NCBI RefSeq assembly: GCF_013373865.1
Contig: NC_050470.1
Span: 3,456,373 to 3,520,372, forward strand
From: Monomorium pharaonis
Taxonomy: Eukaryota > Arthropoda > Insecta > Hymenoptera > Formicidae
Reading direction: 5' to 3'
Length of the DNA: 64,000 bases
Positions within the stretch are counted from its first letter, which is position 1, and the number at the start of each line of letters is the position of its first letter. Positions 13,399 through 26,333 of the stretch are shown here, piece after piece. Below the pieces are notes generated by a model. The model did no database searches, had not been told where the DNA came from, and saw only the letters and a program-made list of their open reading frames with translations. The translations under genes and the position numbers were made by a program.

Positions 13399-16220
13399 TT
13401 TGCACTTGACAATTAAATTGCTAAAATATAAAACTCGACGTTATGCTTATGTAACATATTTTTAAGGACAATTCTGAGCGATTAGGAGGGATCTCCAAGG
13501 AAAAATGGGAAAACATGGCACCCCTGCACAGAGATATCGCCCGGTAATTGCCACAGCTTCCGGAAATTCTCTTAAATGTGACAGATGGGAGAACGGTCGT
13601 GAGAATTTCGCAATGAATCCATCATAATTACAGCGGTATATTTCCGGCTAATACCGCATGAAAAATAACGGCCGGCTCCCGCGGAACGAAGGTAGTATTA
13701 ACGTTAAATGAGGAAGTATCGAGAACGTATCGAGAATTGACAATTCGAACCGCGCGAGTCACTATGACAATCACGTATGTACAAGTACATATGCAGGCAG
13801 GTGTACATGCGCGCCACACATTGCGAAACCAGTTTGCAATCGGAGTCGATACATTGGCGATACGGTTCTCTAATATCCCGCTTTGATGTTTCGACCGATT
13901 TTATCGAGCACGTCGATTGCTTCGGACACAAGACGGGGGAATTATACACGCCCGTCCCGGCGTGTTTGGAAAGCCTGATCGAAAGCGGAGTCGCACAATC
14001 AACAAGAGTGGAGAGGGGGAAGAAAAAAAAAACAGACCGCCGACAGAGGATTCCACGGGACGTGGAACAGTTAACGGGAATAAAACAAAATGTTTGACAG
14101 AAATGATCGGAATGTTTCGAGCCTCGGCGGCGGCGACCGGCGGTACGCCGTTCGCCGTTCCCGCGCGCAATCTTAGGAAAAATCGCTCGAAGCACCCCGC
14201 AGAGAAAAAGTTCCTCCCTCCATTATCTCCCGAGAGACGTCAAAAACTTGGATGAGGAGAGACGGCGACTTTTCCCAATGCGGTATCGAGAGCCGGAGAT
14301 TGGATATGCTGGTGCGGCATGAATATTCACGAGGGCGCGGATGTCATTTTATGCAGTTCATTCGACGTTACGGTGTAAGATGAGGCAGCGACGGGCGAGC
14401 CGCAATCGCCGCTGGTCACTCGTGTGTGTTAACTCTGAATAATTGAGGAGCTGAGGTTATTATCGATGCGATCGGGATCGACCATTCGACTCCCGATTGA
14501 CGGACCATCTCGAATTATGAATTCTTCAAGCTCTCCATGGCCCATAACTCGTCACTCCCGACGGATTTAACACTTCAACGTCAACGTAGACATTTTGTTG
14601 AAATGGAGATGTCCGCGGACGTACGCGCGCGTCAAAATTCGTCGATATAAACCCGGGTCGGTCAGCGCGAGCTGGAGCGCGCGCTCATCGTGGGCTCGAC
14701 GGAGGGAAGCGCCCACGTAATATTTCACGCAGCCTACCATCGTTGCAGGACCAAAGGAGCCGTTCGAGAGAGGCTTATTCCGCGGAGCCTCTAAAATATG
14801 CATCACTGACGGCGTTTACATGTCGAGATACACGTTGAGCTATGTAACATGCAGCACGCCCTTACCAGGCTAACGCGATGTACTGGTTGCCCGACGTATC
14901 CAAAATTCAAATCACGCGGCACTCTTCCTCGAACGACCCTTCGTAAATGTAAACGTGGCCGTATAAGCCCGTGAGACGTCGAAGGCGCCCATAGACATTG
15001 CGATTTTACGAGGTAACGTGGCGACCGCACTGTGGCGTCTAGTGCGCAAGAAACACACGTGCGCCAAACGTATCGACACGTAATAAGACGGCATCATCCA
15101 CGTGAGAAATACATGTTACAGCGAGGAATATCGATTACGACTGATTACAAAATATTTAGTCATTTCAAAGCTGTTGTTCCTAGTCTACCGTCTAGGACGA
15201 GACTTTTTATCGCAATTCGACGATCGAGATAGATCAGGAGATGATTTACCTATCTAAATATACGAGAATGTATCCCTCAAATTGGCAAATCATTAAAAGC
15301 AAAAGTCGAGGTCGATGTAAAGGAGCTATTCGAGAACAACAGTCCTCCTATTTCTCCAGTAATATATAACAATGCGATTGTAAAATTCCTATTAATGGCT
15401 AAGTGTAATTGCAAAGGTATGTTCGACTAATCGATACGCGAGTGAAAGCGCACCGTCGTCGGCGATAAATATACGGAAACGAAAGCTTTCGAGACATCGA
15501 GAGCCCCGCTAAACGATTTAGCGAAAACAGCCGGAAAAGTGTGCGTGTGATCCGTGAGAGGAAAAAGAAATGGAGTCTCGCTGTATAAGATCGCCGTTAC
15601 ACGAGAGTCGCCCGACGAAAACGTTGCGCGACGTCGTTTGGTCGTCCGTGATCGAGGTAGAGTCGATCTTGACTACTTTCCTTTCGTCGTCAAAACGAAA
15701 CAAACGTAGGACAGTTAGCAGTGGCGCCGAGAGTATAAAGTATCAACAGAAAGTATACTTACAGAAAAGTAAAGACGTATAATACGCGTGTAGATATGTA
15801 ATATACGCAGCGTATATCATTATATATCATATTAACAAGATGACTCTGTTAAATAATAAAATATCGCTCGTTAATTAAAGGCACAACTTGAAAATTAGGC
15901 TAGAAGAATTTTTATCGATGAAAATCTGTGATAAATAAGCCATTGATAAACTAACTTCAAAATTTTCGACATTATAATATATAATAAAAAGATCTTTCAT
16001 TCGTTAGAAAGTAATTTACTTTTCAGCTCTTTGCGAAAAATTAGTGCCTGAAAGAATTTACACGTGATTTTGTCATTAACTTTAATCTTTAAAGTTAAAT
16101 GTATACTGTGCATATATTACATATCGCTATAAACAGTAACAATTCCAACGAATTAACTGAAAAGAAAGGAAGAGGTGTGTCTGGCTGGTGTGCAGGCAGG
16201 CATGCTACGAGTTACGTTAC

Positions 16221-16415
16221 CTAAGGTGAGCTTCTCGCCGGAATCGGGCGGCAGGGTGAAGCCCAGTAGGGCCATGCTCGATATCAGCACGCAGGGCACG
16301 ATCAAGTTGAAAAAGTAGTAGAGGGTCCTCCTGCGTATCTGTATCGTGAACGTGATGTCGACGTACGGCTCCGGGCAGCATTGATACATTATCGTGTTCT
16401 TCTTTCCCGGCATAC
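16221..16415 (-). CDS. nAChR alpha subunit, 195-bp exon with loop C (CC), TM1 and start of TM2
   Basis: The exon codes MPGKKNTIMYQCCPEPYVDI, then the pre-TM1 basic motif IRRRTLYYFF, TM1 (NLIVPCVLISSMALLGFTL) and the entrance of TM2 (PPDSGEKLTLG). The adjacent cysteines with the following PEPY are the loop C mark of an alpha subunit, so the protein contributes a principal agonist face. The Glu-Lys before TM2 is the intermediate charge ring (-1' Glu) typical of cation-selective receptors. The acceptor ccttttttcag|GTATG is strong and the donor is CTTAG|gtaacg. The exon is 65 codons long with phase 1 at both ends, so skipping it would keep frame but remove loop C and TM1. It is preceded and followed in frame by the 76-bp and 87-bp exons. 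MPGKKN and the FTIQIRRR segment favour alpha5/alpha7 over alpha6. Confidence 0.97.
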
Positions 16416-19400
16416 CTGAAAAAAGGTGCCAGCACCAATGTACAAGCCGACATATTTGTCCGAGGGACACTAAATATGACATGGACATCTCAACGCGGCG
16501 GAATAATCGCTCGCCCTTCGATTGCATTCCTGGATTATATTCCGAACGACCGTCCCTCAACCTCTTTTTTTTTCTATCCTTGTGTTCGCCATATATTCTG
16601 ACCCTATTTATTTTCGTATAAGATAACGTTCTTCTGCCGAGAACATAATAAAACGTCGGCCTATCAACTCATCAGTACCTATATCTCTGTATCTCTATAT
16701 CTCTTTATTATAACTGACTTTGTCTTCTTTACTTTTTGCTGCTATATCTGTATCGTGTGTGTCTTGAGGGAACTAAAAGTCCCAGGACATAATGTCCAGG
16801 TCTATCTATCATCCATCCATTTGTTTTATCGCGGGGCTACGCGAAGACTCGTGAGAGAATCGTAAATGCCGTCGAGTCATGGAGGTACCTCGCGCCGAAA
16901 GATTCGTTCGAGCGAGTCACGTCGACCTTTCCGTAGCAATTTTTCTACGGTTGCTTCCCGCGGTCTTGCTTTAAACTACCTCAAGATCACGGCACGACTC
17001 TCTCATAAAGAAACCGAAAGATATCTCGCGGAGGCGCGAATTTCTGTTTCCGTTCCTTTGCGACTGGACGAGTTAAGCTCACCGCCGAACAAATGACGAC
17101 GACATATGGCGACGATAAAGCGGAACTTGTCATCCACGCGAACTTTAAATACGATGCACCTGCTTGGCGTGTTTCTTTCTCTCGGCGAAGACGGTGAAAA
17201 TCTACTAAAAGGCTAAAAGCGACCCTTGACCGTAACCGTTCGATACTTTTCATGAACGGGAGGGGTTTTTTTAATAGCTTCCGATCCGGACGGGTTCTCA
17301 AATCGATCTCGAGCATTGCGACATCGGACACTCACTTGTTGCTGGCTCGTTCCTCGGGTTACTTTTTCTTTGTATTTCGACACGTGGACCATGCTCGATG
17401 GATCCGCCTCGAGATAATTAACGTGCCTCCGCAAACACGACTTTAGGGGTGACACTCTTAATTACGCGCGCCACGTCGATGTACCGATAGAGATGTGTGT
17501 CTACCACTAACACACGGGAGCGTCGAATGTATCGTTTTGTCGGTCGGGCTAGGTCGAAAGCATCGAGCTGGTCTTCATGCGCTTTATTTTTTGGTATTGC
17601 AATTGAGCACACTTTGTCTCTGCCACTTAAACACCCAAAGCTTAAAAATATTGATTATTTAATTCGAATTCCTCTTTCATTCATCTTCTTCACTTTACAC
17701 CGAGAAAAATTATTTTATCGGCTTTATTAAATTTATTAACAAAAATATTTATAACAAAAATATAAGATATATGTATTAATGCAAATTTTTGAATCTTACG
17801 AAACACGATGTTGTTTCTTATATTTTCGTTTTTTTTTTATGTTTCCCTCTTGCAGTTTCGTTTTAGGGGATGCGTCCTTCTTTCAAGGAATTTCTCTATT
17901 ATGCGGATATCTTCAGGATTTTTTTCAAAGATGCTAAACCGAGACCATCTAGATTTCCTCTCCCTTTGCAGTTTCGTGTGTCGACAGTCCCGAATCCACT
18001 TTAAGAAAACCGTCGTATGTACATGAGAATAGCACTTTCCGATACGCAAGTTCGAGGAGTGTAGTCGTAAAAGGACACGGATCAATAAGTAAAATAAGTG
18101 GAAAGTAGAAAAAAGAAAGGAGACGGGAAGGAAGCATATGAGGAAAATCGCGCTATGTTAAGTCGCAAAGAGGCGCAGCCATAAAGTTATACGCCATTGC
18201 GGTAGCGCTGTGACACGGGGAGGTCCATAAAATCTTTGGATTTCTATTTAGCCGCGACATCGATCGTGTCTTCGCGCGAAAAGAGAAGCTCCCTGGGATA
18301 CCACGATGCAGCATTCGCGAGTATGACAAAAAAGTTCCCTCCCCCAGGGGAGAGGAGAAGAAAAGAGAAGAGGAAGGGTAGGGGAGGAGTTGCGGTTTCT
18401 TGAAGGCTTCCATCAGCATTCCTTCACACGCCAATGACGCTGTTTCGTATCACCAGCGAAATTTTGGTTCCAGAATCCTGTCGAGAAGCTAGAAAGAATC
18501 AGGGCGATAGAGATTTCCTTTTTCGTAATACACTCTCTTCTTTTATGAAAGCCGGTATTTGCTGTAAAGGATGGCTCTAGCAGGAAAACTGAATTAAAAG
18601 GAAAAAAGGTTTCCGTCGTATAAACATACAGCGATATAAGACAAGAAAATTCAAGATAAGAAAGGGGTTATTTGATTTTTTTAAGTAATTACACTGTCAG
18701 AGAGTCGAGATGAATAAACACATATTTATTCGTAAATATTATATAAACCGACTTACGAAGCGAAATAAACCGACGCACGAAGAGACAGTTGTGACTCGAA
18801 TTGCATATTCGTATTATCGCTCGACGTGGTGCTTCAACGTGACGAGCAAAGCTAGTTGGAAGCGGAGAACGGGTTTGTCGTTAGATACGAGTATTAGTCT
18901 CGTAAATGAAGGCTCCCTTTTAGGAAGCAACGATCCTTGAGGACCCGAGGGTGCGTTGTTATTGAACCCAACTGTGTTGAATTAATAGATACGATGATTG
19001 CACATCGTACGAAACGCAGATGAAAGATTACATTTAGCTATTAAAGATGTGGTCGCTTAATTACCGCTCGAAAATAGAATCGTTGAATTCCATAATAGCT
19101 CCTTGCGATATATTATCGCGTTCTGTTCGTAATTCCATTTCCATTCCTGTACTTTCACAATGTACACGCTGTACAAACAGATTCGCAAATTGCGACGGAT
19201 TAACGTAGGTGCATTACTATTGTGCATGCGGGCCGAGTACCAAGGATAAAGCTTGGATGTAAAACGGCAAGAGAGAGAATTTAAATTATGTCAGTTAATT
19301 TCTTTTTTCTCTTCCATATTTGCTAATAATTTTTCTTCTCGAAATAATATTGTGTTGAAGCGAAAGTAAAATTATTGTACATAAGAACGAAAATATAGAG

Positions 19401-20171
19401 AATTACATCTGAAGAAGAGATGAAATATCAGGAATAATGCTACTTACAAGTTTAGACTATTAATATAATTAAAATAACAATAATAATCGACATTGAAAAG
19501 TTATTAAATTTAAAATAACATAAAAAGCATGTACGTACGTTATTATAAATTATGTTCTATTGTTTTAATATTTATAAATAACATATCTAGCTTGACTTAC
19601 GTACTCTTTATGTTTGTTTTCATAATAATGTTTTACATGTGTGAATATGTAACTTAACCATGAGAATGTAATTTTAGTAGATAAGTTTAATGATTTAATT
19701 ATAACGGTAAACAGTACGTTTTTAGCGATCTTCTTGGCTGTCGAAACAATGTGTTGCGATTAAATTTTGGTTTAAAATTTTGTTCGGTTTGATTAAGTGA
19801 TTTTTGACGAGAGACAAAGTGTCATAAAAAAATGTTAATATTTCAAATGCTGCTGATATATCAATTTTAAATATTGCATGAGAATTAACAAAAATTCCCA
19901 GAAATTTCTACTTATTTTTCTATTTATTTTATGCATGTACGTATATATAGATATTTTATATTATTAGACCCAGCATTTTACTTTTGTATTATCATTGTAG
20001 AATCCGTTCATTGAGCGCATCGAGTCGATTCGAGATTTTATTCTTAGCCTTTGCCAGGCAAACCTATCCTAATTCCCTTATGTACACAAACACACACAAA
20101 TATACGCGTGCCAATACAGAGGCAGAGTCTGATTGGCCTGACAAGTCGTAAACTTGCTCAGTGAAACTCAC
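16416..20171 (-). other. nAChR intron, 3.8 kb, between the loop F and loop C exons
   Basis: The shortest intron in the window. It contains an 18-bp motif at 17693-17710 identical to 13321-13338, and AT-rich sequence from 19.3 to 20.0 kb. No alternative exon or other gene is seen. Confidence 0.85.
17693..17710. repeat. 18-bp motif identical to 13321-13338
   Basis: The motif ctttacaccgagaaaaat is an exact second copy, followed by unrelated AT-rich DNA. It is probably the end of a short mobile element whose other end I could not place. Confidence 0.6.
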
Positions 20172-20247
20172 CGATGAGGTACCATTCCCCGTTCATGATG
20201 AAATCGGATAAGTCACCACCCTCCTCTGAGTTGAGTACCAGATCGAG
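20172..20247 (-). CDS. nAChR alpha subunit, 76-bp exon with loop F
   Basis: This small exon has no long open frame and was found by looking for the conserved segment expected between loop B and loop C. On the minus strand it reads LDLVLNSEEGGDLSDF followed by IMNGEWYLI, with a final G that pairs with the first two bases of the next exon to make Gly. It is 25 codons plus one base. The acceptor is ttggtag|CTC with a modest pyrimidine tract, and the donor CATCG|gtgagt is strong. The region is the acidic loop F and the beta strand leading to loop C. Clade members usually have Thr where this sequence has Met in the IMNGEW stretch, a small difference. Entry and exit phases (0 and 1) match both neighbouring exons, which makes the call secure despite its length. 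Confidence 0.95.
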
Positions 20248-21892
20248 CTACCAAGGTCAAAGTTTGATTAAGACGGGCACGTATCTACACGATGGGGACA
20301 TTCCGTTAGGTAACTCGAAGCCAAACGTGCGCATGCAGCTACGAATTCCGCTCGTGTCTACGTCTACGTCTACTACATGTCTACGAGATAGTGCATCCGC
20401 AAACCGATGTTACGTGATAAGGCGTGCAACCGGAGAATCCGCTCGGCCGTGGGACGGTGCGAAGAAGAGATGGTGATTTCTCTCTCGTGAAGCAGCGCGC
20501 CGTGCACGCCTGGAAAAACGCGTTTATGCGGCCGACAGGCGGAAAACTGGCTCTTTACCCTCGCTGAAAATTGCTTTTCGCGTGGTCAACAAGTCTTCGT
20601 ATCCGGCCGAGTGTTCGCACAACTTGCTGCTGCCCGGCTCTGCCGCGAATGCACAGCAATCACATGGCCGTTCCTCGCGAAATTTGGAATCGTATCGCGT
20701 ATTGTCGTGAACGTTTAATAAAGTAACGGTATATTTGTTATCACTTCTTCGAAGGAAATTAATAGACTTTAACTTTCGAAGAGCTATTATATATTTTATA
20801 AGATGCAGAATGTTCGAAGACTCGAAACATTTTTTCGACAGTTCGCCAAATTTCCTGACGAGTTTACAATGTAATCTGAGAGCTTTCTGCGAAAGGTAAA
20901 GTCAGTAATCTCCATTTTTATCCGTATACATTCTCAACGGTGAAACATTAGTTTCAAGAGCACTTTAGCTCGTATAGGTTTTGCGCTCAATTACTCCGCA
21001 CAGACATTTTAATTCAAAATAAGAGCTGCGTCCAAAAGATTTTACAGCTTGTTACTTTTCTACGCGGATATCGCGCCGCAATCATATTAAAGTAATTATA
21101 CGAAATCTCGGAACAAATGATTCCTGTCGCTTCCAGACTCTTACATCTATACGGAGAATCGGACGACGGAAAATAAAGATGACGATACCGGAGATACCGA
21201 TGGAAAGATTTCCCAGTGTCTTTTAACTCCCGTACGGCTCGCCGGGTATCTGTTGCTCTTTGATCTGGAGCCAAATAGGATATGGTTTGGCTGGTTCCCG
21301 TGGGTCTTTGGGGTCTTCGAGGGCTCCGGAAAAGCCTTTTTCTGACGGATAGAATTACCTTGAGCGTCTCAATAACATTTAATCATTTACAGAAACGCAT
21401 TGTCGGGGTAAATCGATGTAAATCATATAAACCGAATGGGACATAATTTTATGCGAATTTTATACTTGGATATTTTCGTGTACAGTAAGTAAACGCAAAA
21501 CGCCTTTTCGTTCCAAGCTCCCTCGCGATACCGGCAAACGTTATTCCTCGAGGAGAAGATGTTATTATTCGTAAAGACGTTATTTTCCAATATTCTTGAG
21601 CACAATGACGGTAAAACGAACTCGATAATACTTCAATGGTTCTCGATGCACTTCGTATCTCTTCGAGAAGAGCGGTACGTCTTCCTTTCCTGCTTATATG
21701 CAAAGATCTGCGTCACGCTCGTGCTGAGAAAATTGTAAGAGGGTTTCCCAGGATGTGGCAATCACATTTGCGGTTCGATCGTCGGCTGTGTCGCCGTTTA
21801 TTTTCTCCTTCCCAAAAAGATTACGTGTCTGGTCTGCCGTCGACTTGTCCAATCAAATCGATTCATTCGTCCTCCCTCCGCTATCGTCCTCT

Positions 21893-21911
21893 CTCTCTCT
21901 CTCTCTCTTTC
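21893..21911. repeat. (TC)n microsatellite
   Basis: A CT dinucleotide run in the sequence cctctctctctctctctctttcc. Confidence 0.85.
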
Positions 21912-24900
21912 CCGTCTAAGTTAATCCTTTCCTCGATTATCTACCGTAATAACGAGCGCGGGAGCCGCGCCAGTTATTCGGCAGATGCTTGTATCATGAA
22001 ATTTCGTAGCGAAAATTACGATGGATATACCGTGGGCTCGTAAAGTTGGCCCCTCATAATTCATCGCGACACGTATATTTTGCCTCATAGCTTAGTTCGA
22101 CCCTTATTCGCGGAACGGCTGCACGTGGTTTACTGCGCCAACGCGGATGCATCGGGAATGGACGTCTCGAGATGCAAATGCACGGGCTCGTGGCGCAACG
22201 CCACGGCCCCTTAACTAATTAAATTCAATCTTCATATATAACGCCTCTTATCCGACAGGCTTAATCAAGCTGATGACGTTAAGAAGCGGTCGGATCCCCG
22301 CAGGATTGGCGTTCTTGTACGTGCAATCGGGCGCCTCGTCTAATAATCATAGCCTCGGGTAATTACGTTCGGGAACGAGCCACTTTTTCGCAAATCGACC
22401 GCACAGATCCCACCTGTAAAATGTAATCGTAATCGGTATAATTGTGACCAGTTCGATTCCCCACGTACGGGGGGGACAAATGTACTTTACGTTCACGGCG
22501 CGGAGTGTTTCCACTGATTGAATAAACGTGCTGATTATCCCCGTGCAGATGCGTAATACCACTCATTACGAACCAGTCCAAATTATATCGGTTTCAATTC
22601 GCAACTGCAAATGGATGCATGCATGCAAACATTAATCTGTAATCAGTTAGAAATGACGTTAGTTTGACATAACATCGATGGCTTTCGATTTTGCAACGTA
22701 AACGATAATTAAATTAACGCCCCGTTTATCTTTGGAGGTGTATTGGATTGCAGGCTCGATCTCTAGCCGAGAGACCATTTCTAATTCGCGGAACTCTCCG
22801 AAATATCGCACTTGGCGGTCGTCGGCTTGGAGAATTTTTCAAGCGGGCAAGAGTTTACTCGCGCGCTTCTGAAGATCGCGATTTCGCGAAAGAGGGTTGA
22901 GCTCGATGCAGAGGTAGGGGAATCGTCACGGTCAAAGCGCAGTCGCGCTCGTGTTTCGGGACTACGTTTAAAGCCGATTCAAACGATGAGCGCAATCGAC
23001 CATGCTTCTTATTACAACGGGTTTATTACACGAGTTCACATTCAGGCGTTTGCACATGTATACACGTACAGACGTATACGCGAACGCGTATGTTGCCTCT
23101 GTGATCGGGGATCGGAACTGCGAGCTCTGTAAATTCTTCGGCGAGTTCGATTTTTCGAATGTTTCGAATCGGGTGTAAAGGGGAAGCGGCGCGTCCTGTG
23201 TCGTGGAACATTATACAAGTGCGGAAATCATTTTCGCGCAGTGTACGGCATCGAAAATCCGAACTCGCCAAAAAATTACTCCAGCTTCAATCCCCGTTTT
23301 GTAGTTTTACTGATGCGCGAACACGTATACACGAACACGTGACATTTGATGAGGGAGGGGGGGGGGAGGGGAGGACATGGGGACGGGGGAGAAATCTGCG
23401 TGTGAGCGTTGGACACATCACCTACGCGCCGTCAAGAAAACATGCAAGCTACCGCCGCGCCACGACACGAAACGGGCATTAATTTCTGTACAAATATATA
23501 TATACACACACATGACATGCGACACACACGCTGTACAGACATATCAATCAATAAAACGGTTGATGTTGATTCGTTGAGTGACGGAGGGCGAAATGGAATC
23601 GAACAAAGTTCGGGTGTACGACATACAGACGACATAAGTCTTCAAGTTTTGACACACAAATACAGATATACATAATTTATATGTCATATGGGAGGGCAAG
23701 TCGATATAAGTCGAGGGGAGACGGGATGGGGAACGAGGGGGGGGGGGAGAGACAACGTTTATATGCGGCAGAGTAATTGGTGGAAATGCGCTCGGACTGC
23801 ATTTCGACAAGGGGGAGCGCAGTGCCAACCTGCAGCGACGGCGACGAGTAATCGTGAGGTCGAAAACGGCCTGTGTGTTTCGGCACCTATTCCCATCGGA
23901 TCACAGCGCTCGTAAATTTCGCCGCAAAACGCGTGAGTTGGGGCCGCGCGTGCGTGCGAAAACGTGTATCGAGTGTCCCCGCGTTACGTCGTTGTCGAGA
24001 ATCTCGCTGTTCGGCTCGATTGGATCGGATGTTTAATAGCCGTCGTTTTAATTGATTCCCGTTTGAGACCTTTAACGAGCCGCCTACAAATGTATTTCGA
24101 AATCCAGCCCCTAAAAAATCACCGTTACCCCCCATCGACGAGGGGGAAGATATTCGCGCGGCGTTTCTACGCAATGGAACCGAGAAAAAAAAGGGGGGGA
24201 AACAGAAAAGAAAAAGGACCTTCGTTGCACGCGATTGAATAGTTCCGGTCGATAAAGCCTTCGATTCCACGACGAGGCCGCGATTTTAACGAGAGCGAGG
24301 CTTCCGAGCGAGTGTGTTTTCCAACATTTCGAATTCATTCGGGGGAGGACCCCGAAGTGAACTCGCGCGAGAACGCGCAAACGAGCTCGGTATTGATCAC
24401 CGAATCTCGGCCGATCGTTCCGCTCGTAAATACCGAATTCGCGATATCGTATTCCGCGGGCGCGCGCATCTATGCGTACGCACGTTTGCGCTCCCCGCGG
24501 TCGGACGGGAGAGAGTCGTTTCTGCGTGATATTGAACGAGGTAAGGGCCAACCGACGGCCCGTCGCGTCCGCGTCGTTCGGGGTCTCGTCCTCGTGTAGG
24601 CCGCCGTGATCGATACCTGACGCTCGCTGAAATATGTAACAAAAGCTTCACCCTTCTCATTTCATAACGGCAACAACAACTTTCGGCCGCGCCGATATCG
24701 AAAGGAGCGAAGACGAAACGTTATTTCCCGACGTAAAATTCGTAAATCGCGACATTTTCGGCACGCTATCCCGATTTTTTATTTTTCGGAACGAGAGATC
24801 CATGAAATATCTCGCCCGCGTGAAATAGTGCGCGACACGCATCATAAAGTTACAATGTCACACGTGCGCGTATGTCCGGCTGGAATATTTTCTTTTTCCA

Positions 24901-25278
24901 CGTGAAATCGCGAGTTGAAATTAACAAGTTGAAATTAACGAGAGAAAAAAAAAACGCGAAGAAAGGAAAAGAGAATTCTCCACCGCTGCCGCCGCATGTT
25001 GCACCGCGAGAGAATACTGCATATCTTCAAGGAGTTGGGGGGGAAAGGGTTCTTTATCTATAATTCTTTATCTCGTCCGACACGCAAATGTGGGGAGTAG
25101 AGGGGAAGAGATCGCCCGCCTCGGCGCGTCTCCTGCTGTCTCGGCTCTTCAACGAGTCCTCGCTGATCGCGAGGGCGCGCCTTGTCGTCGAACCTGTGCG
25201 CTCCCCGTGGCAATCGATTTGCGGATAACGACGAGCGCATGTGATTTCGCGACTTTACGGCCAATCGATTGTCGGGGA

Positions 25279-25292
25279 GGGGGGGGGGGGGG
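25279..25292. repeat. G14 homopolymer
   Basis: Fourteen consecutive G directly after ggggag, within the CpG-rich intron domain. Confidence 0.9.
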
Positions 25293-26309
25293 ACGAGACG
25301 CCGATGCCTCGAGAGCAACCGAGGCAGCGCGGACGAGCCGCGTGCGGGCGATCCCCTCGAGCAACTGGGATGTCCAACTTCTCGTCGAGTAACACTTAAG
25401 GGCTAATAAAAAAAAGAACGCAGCTTAATGTATTCATCGAGAGAGGTCGGCACATCTCTTTCTCTTCCTTTTTTTTTTCTTTCCTTTCGTTTCGGCACGT
25501 GGTCTTACATGAGTGCCCCAGCTCGCACGCACCGCACATTTCACGTAGGAGATTTATCATTACAGCTTGATCTGTAATTATTCGTGATCGAGTGCGCCGA
25601 GGGGCACGCAAGTAAGAGCGCATCCGAACAAACGCGTTCGCTTCGCGCCTATGAGTCGCCTATGATCATTCTCGTCTCCCTTAGATCAAAGTCTGCTGCC
25701 TGGCGGCAAGCGCCGTCATTGCGCCTACGTGAAATTTCATCGTTATCGTTCTCCCGTTTTGTGTTGGCTATATGTATCTCCCGTTGGCGCTGCAAGTGGA
25801 AATTTGCACACAAAATTGAGTGTAATGTAATTTTATTCTTTTTTTTTTAATATATTGCGAGATTGTCGTAATGAATGTCCCATTGTCTTCAGATCAAAAC
25901 ACATTTCAACGTACAATATATTTACGTTATATGCAGGCACACACAAATATTTTCATTTTGACATGTACGTCGCATATGTGCCCGATGAAAAAATTGATGA
26001 TGAAAATCTGCCTCGCGCAAAGTTATCGTTTAACCCGAGTTGAAAATGTACGTACGATCGATTCTTGGCGTTGCCACTCGCTGCCAATGATAGACAAATC
26101 GAAGCTGATCGGCGCGGCGCCGATCAATAGCAGCTGCTCAAAACAAATGTCCGCAACTCGTATCCTGTTGATTTACTAACCCGTGGATTTCAATTCGAGG
26201 GCGATCGAGGGAAACGTATTTCGCTGGTAGTCAAATGGGCCGATTGCGGCCGTCTGTCTTGTCTCGACTGAGAAATAAATTCCGATAGCGCGTGGAGGGA
26301 GAAGGAGAA

Positions 26310-26333
26310 GGGGGTGGGGGGGTGGGGGTGGGG
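26310..26333 (+). other. Potential G-quadruplex: G5-T-G7-T-G5-T-G4
   Basis: Four G runs of at least four bases are separated by single T loops, the arrangement most favourable for a parallel quadruplex. The G-rich strand is the template strand for the receptor transcript, so the nascent RNA would be C-rich. Confidence 0.8.

Larger units (their letters stand above)
2972..16220 (-). other. nAChR intron, 13.2 kb, between the TM1 and TM2 exons
   Basis: This intron interrupts TM2. It is strongly AT-rich from 4.2 to 12.8 kb and becomes CpG-richer from about 13.4 to 15.7 kb. It holds a 28-bp period tandem duplication (7225), one copy of a dispersed repeat (7691), TIR-like short elements (8960 and 13322), a TA microsatellite (9570) and a long hairpin (12065). 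I looked for a second, alternative loop C/TM1 exon and found none. Confidence 0.85.

Noticed and set aside
2972..16220. Search for a mutually exclusive second copy of the loop C/TM1 exon, as known in insect alpha6 genes
   Set aside because: No second CC-PEPY or LYYFF-coding segment was seen by eye. A translated search would be needed to exclude it fully.
24111..24551. Minus-strand 146-codon open frame and several overlapping ones in the CpG-rich domain
   Set aside because: Open frames on both strands and in several frames are expected where stop codons are rare in GC-rich DNA. The translations are Arg-rich and resemble no family.
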